In this document: in pieces, positions 61,232 to 64,000 of the stretch
Position numbering within the stretch: position 1 is the first letter of the stretch
How the letters are laid out: each line of letters opens with the position of its first letter
From: Hanleya hanleyi
Lineage: Eukaryota > Mollusca > Polyplacophora > Lepidopleurida > Hanleyidae
Length of the DNA: 64,000 bases
Assembly: GCA_036873755.1 (NCBI GenBank)
Contig: JAVTVY010037258.1
Coordinates: 107,347 to 171,346 of the forward strand
Reading direction: 5' to 3'
Program-made: the position numbers and the translations under genes
The notes under the pieces: model-generated
The model's database searches: none
Told to the model about the DNA's origin: nothing
The model's input: the letters and a program-made list of their open reading frames with translations, nothing else

Positions 61232-61941
61232 GTAGGATATTCACCCAAAATGTATGTGCCCGTGGTACGAATAAAGACATAGGCCTATTTGCTATTGTAT
61301 CTGTTCACAGATGGACAGTTTGTCATTGTCATTAACCTCACTGAGTCATGTTAATTCGTCCCCATGTAGTATTTCTCTGAAAGCCAACAGAGATTTCACT
61401 GAAAGTTACACCATATGGCGTAATTCGTGTTCTTTGGAATACGGTACAAATTAGATTTACGAAAGTACGGCTGCCACGTAGTGGCAAGTTAGAGGCGCTG
61501 TTCCGCAACAGTTAGACGAACTCAAACGATTACATGATTATACCGTCCATTAGCCGATCAAATCATGAAGAGCCATTTCTCCCCTTACTCCAATTGTTCA
61601 TCTGTTCACCATAATCAGAGCTTCTCCATCGGTTTCGGGAATCGTATTGATTGCTCGAGGCGAGAACCTTTCAATCATATTATTCATTCAGTTTTGCAGA
61701 CAGCTCGACCTAGCTACATCTGTAGAGATCAAGATTTTCAAGACGTTTATAACTATGGTTTACCGGAAGTGCTCATGTTATACAAAACGTTCGTCAACAT
61801 GCATTTTATAATCGCATGTATAATATATCTACCCTGATTGCTAATTGACGGTCAAACTGCAAAGAAACGCCCCTCCCCCACCCACCGTTACCCACCCGCA
61901 AATATGCACACGCCCATGCAAGTCGATTACTACACGTACTC

Positions 61942-62337
61942 GCCTTTATGACAAAAGAGATGATTACAATTTCGACATCGTAAACTATCCCTTTCTGGAT
62001 AGTAATATTCCAGTGGGACCTGCATATGTCGTATACATATCTCGCTTAGTAGCATTTGCTAGATCCTGTGTTAAATGTGATGATTTTAATCAACGTCACA
62101 AAACATTGTTGCAGAAACTTATAAAACAGGGCTATTCCATCAAGCGCCTCCACTCGCTTTGAGTTGATGGTCTGCGAAATCCGTACGGGAAGCGGCTCTT
62201 AAACTGCAATTTCAATCAAAAGCGCCTCCACTCAAGTTCTCAAATTTGGCGATACATATCGCATGCTGATAGCAAAATACGAACGTAGCGTGCAAGATCT
62301 ATGGCGCTACGTTTCGTAACTTGTGTCTAATTCCGCT
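61942..62337 (+). pseudogene. 3' end of a PLE reverse transcriptase frame
   Basis: Begins within the RT C-terminal part (RLYDKRDDYNFDI, then NIPVGPAY...YISRLVAFARSC) and ends at the usual stop near 62320. Broken by a 64-bp insertion (62156-62219) with 14-bp repeats (AAGCGCCTCCACTC at 62142-62155 and 62220-62233) and by a 2-base loss just after it. It lies directly upstream of the next PLE copy, a head-to-tail joint. Confidence 0.8.
62156..62219 (-). mobile_element. 64-bp truncated SINE-like insertion in the PLE
   Basis: Flanked by 14-bp duplications. Complementary to the insertion at 47545-47745, at the same PLE position, so it predates the split of the two PLE copies. Confidence 0.6.
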
Positions 62338-62496
62338 TAACCCGGGGCTAGGGGCCGTATGAACCCATGTACTTCAAGATCCTCATGGTACTCATATGAA
62401 CAGTCACAATCAAAGCGTGACTGAGATACATCTTTTTTTAGATGACGACTCTATAACGAATATTATGGATTAAGAATACTGATCAGCGATACGGAT

Positions 62497-64000
62497 TTGA
62501 TATTTTTGGAACATCATGATGTCTTGCCGGCATCATTGAAAACTGTTGACCGCTTCTCTCTTGCAGGAAACAAGCCTATGTTTATGTATACTATGATTGT
62601 CTTTTTGAATTTGGTGCTAATACTGTTATGTGGAAAATGGAATAGGTCTTTGGATTATGGACGCGGATATTCTCTAATGGACGACGGCTGGATTATGAAT
62701 GACGGACTAGACGCTTGTAATTTTAACCTGTGTATGCCTGGATTCTGCTGGTGGACAAGTTGTCCCCGAGGCCGGGCCCCTGCACACCCAACAAACATAA
62801 TGAGCACAACTATAAGAAAAAATATGAAGACAGACCCGAGGAACCTTAGTGCAGATTTCTCGGCCGAGTCTCTAATAGTTCGAAATTCACTAAGACCTTT
62901 TTCAATCCAAATGACAGATATATTTCTGACAGCAAAGCAAGGCCACGACATCAAACCTTGTAATATTGCGCTTGATGATTGTTTAGCACCGAATTCTACA
63001 TGTAATAATTTCAAAATTTCTAAGTGTGGACATCGTGGATGTCTCACGTGTCCACTCTTTAATACTTCAGCTTCATTTAGTTCCACGTTAACTGGTAACT
63101 CATATTCTGTTAACTCGTATGTTGATCTTAGTTGTTCTATTACAAACTGTATTTATTTAGTTTCCTGTAAGAAGTGTGGTCAACAGTATGTTGGCAAGAC
63201 CACCCAAAGATTCCATCTTAGGGTGAACGGTCACAGAAAATCCGTTAGGAAAAAGCAATTGCTTATAGGTAGGCATTTTTCTGGACCCGACCACGGCTGG
63301 GATAACTTTAGTATTCAGATCATAGACGTCGTCTATCTATCTACTAAGGATTCCCCTTTTGGATTTGAGAGAAAAATCCGAGAGCGGGAATTATTCTGGA
63401 TGCTAGAACTTGGGTCAGTGTTTCCGTTTGGTTTAAATGATAATGTCAGTGGGTTCGGCAATGCTACAAACCGCTGTTCAAATATATCCAACATTACCTA
63501 ACTATTTAAACCCCATCAACGGAGACATCGCAGCCATGGTTGGCGAAAGTTTAATAGTTCGATGATTCACGATCATATCACTTTAAATTACTTAGTGGGT
63601 TTAAATAACACACCCAATAGTATACATAGCTTACGTACAGTTCTGTATGCGTTACCTCTGAGAGTTTTAGATCAAATGGCCAGAGATATACAACAATCTG
63701 CGTCTTCAGGAAATATAATACCATCAAAAATCATTAAAGTATGTCAAGATATAGCGTGTTTTCGGTTGTATCGTCCAGTGAACATAATCGAAACCTCTCA
63801 AGATCGGCTTTTCTTGAAACTCAACTACTTAGATAAAGGACTGGACATCATTAATTTACCTCGAATCCTGAATGATCCAGAGGTACGCAACGCTGTACCA
63901 AACTATTTTAAGTTCACAGAACCTCCTTCAATTTCATATAAGTACACTAAATCTATAGCCACCAAAATATTCAATTACTCCAATGCTGTCCAGGAGTTTG
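62497..64000 (+). pseudogene. Penelope-like element, endonuclease-first, running off the window
   Basis: One open frame runs from 62497 to a TAA at 63499-63501 and then stays open in the same frame to the window end. The minus-strand copy has Gln (ITQLFK) at this stop, so it is a single nonsense change. The C-x4-C-x2-C finger (KCGHRGCLTC, about 63022) and the GIY-YIG endonuclease follow: IYLVSCKKCGQQYVGKT (63150-63200), the Arg/His block LRVNGHR, and the catalytic-type Glu in RERELFWM (about 63385). The start of the RT region (GPKYREP not yet reached) runs to 64000. The true start may be the methionine near 62801 rather than 62497, because the first 75 codons lie in the joint region. Apart from the one stop it is the best-preserved PLE copy here; RT motifs lie beyond the window. 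Confidence 0.85.

Larger units (their letters stand above)
57120..61940. repeat. Tandem unit copy 4, truncated
   Basis: Landmarks: cagttttgcacatgaacg (57175), TATA 59621, gttacgatgccaacg 60425, exon 61124, atgaagagccat 61565, ttatacaaaacg 61787. It ends at tactacacgtac (61940), where PLE sequence begins. It carries the 1.7-kb foldback and keeps the empty sites for the MITE, SINE, 2.86-kb foldback and giant palindrome. Confidence 0.75.

Noticed and set aside
62290..62500. Hammerhead ribozyme in the PLE joint
   Set aside because: PLE joints can carry hammerheads, so I looked for the CTGANGA and GAAA cores on both strands and did not find them in a suitable order.

Overview
The window is eukaryotic, non-genic and built almost entirely from mobile DNA. 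The organism is most likely a marine mollusc, perhaps a gastropod. This is an inference from SINE-like copies ending in (ACTC)n tails, from the invertebrate style of the DNA-virus-like genes, and from a Penelope-like element with the endonuclease placed before the reverse transcriptase. No rRNA, tRNA, CRISPR array or intact conventional host gene was recognised.

Layout. (1) Positions 1 to about 7980: part of a Polinton/adintovirus-like element. It has GC-rich subterminal repeats, a YY1-like 14-bp array, a TATA box and a badly broken protein-primed family B DNA polymerase (3228-7062). (2) Positions about 9040 to 61940: four copies of a tandem unit of about 8 kb (excluding insertions), starting near 9040, 20880, 30830 and 57120. 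Each copy keeps a TATA box and a short, strongly conserved candidate exon. (3) The units serve as targets for insertions, and the other copies act as empty-site controls: an 8-bp-TSD palindromic MITE (12556-13069), a 2.86-kb foldback element with a 6-bp TSD (13596-16458), a SINE-like insertion with a 12-bp TSD (31693-31839), a 9.7-kb giant palindrome with a 6-bp TSD (33987-43697), a PLE/LINE nest (47065-55390) and a 1.7-kb foldback (57602-59342). (4) Positions 61942-64000: Penelope-like element sequence in head-to-tail arrangement, running off the window.

The most notable object is the 9.7-kb palindrome. It has AG...CT termini, a 6-bp target duplication (ATCCAC), two arms of about 4.36 kb and a unique spacer of about 1 kb. 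These are the hallmarks of Polinton integration, but it carries no integrase, polymerase, protease or capsid gene. It encodes a C2H2 finger fused to a packaging-type P-loop ATPase, and a second small C2H2 protein whose finger sits at exactly the same residues. Its arms share a 152-bp repeat with the polymerase-bearing element at the window start, so the two are probably related, with the palindrome a derivative mobilised in trans.

The Penelope-like copies are arranged endonuclease then RT, the permuted order described for the Naiad/Chlamys group. All autonomous elements in view are decayed: the polymerase has at least six lesions, the LINE at least five, and the minus-strand PLE has lost its RT catalytic core. 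Only the right-arm ATPase and C2H2 genes of the palindrome look intact.
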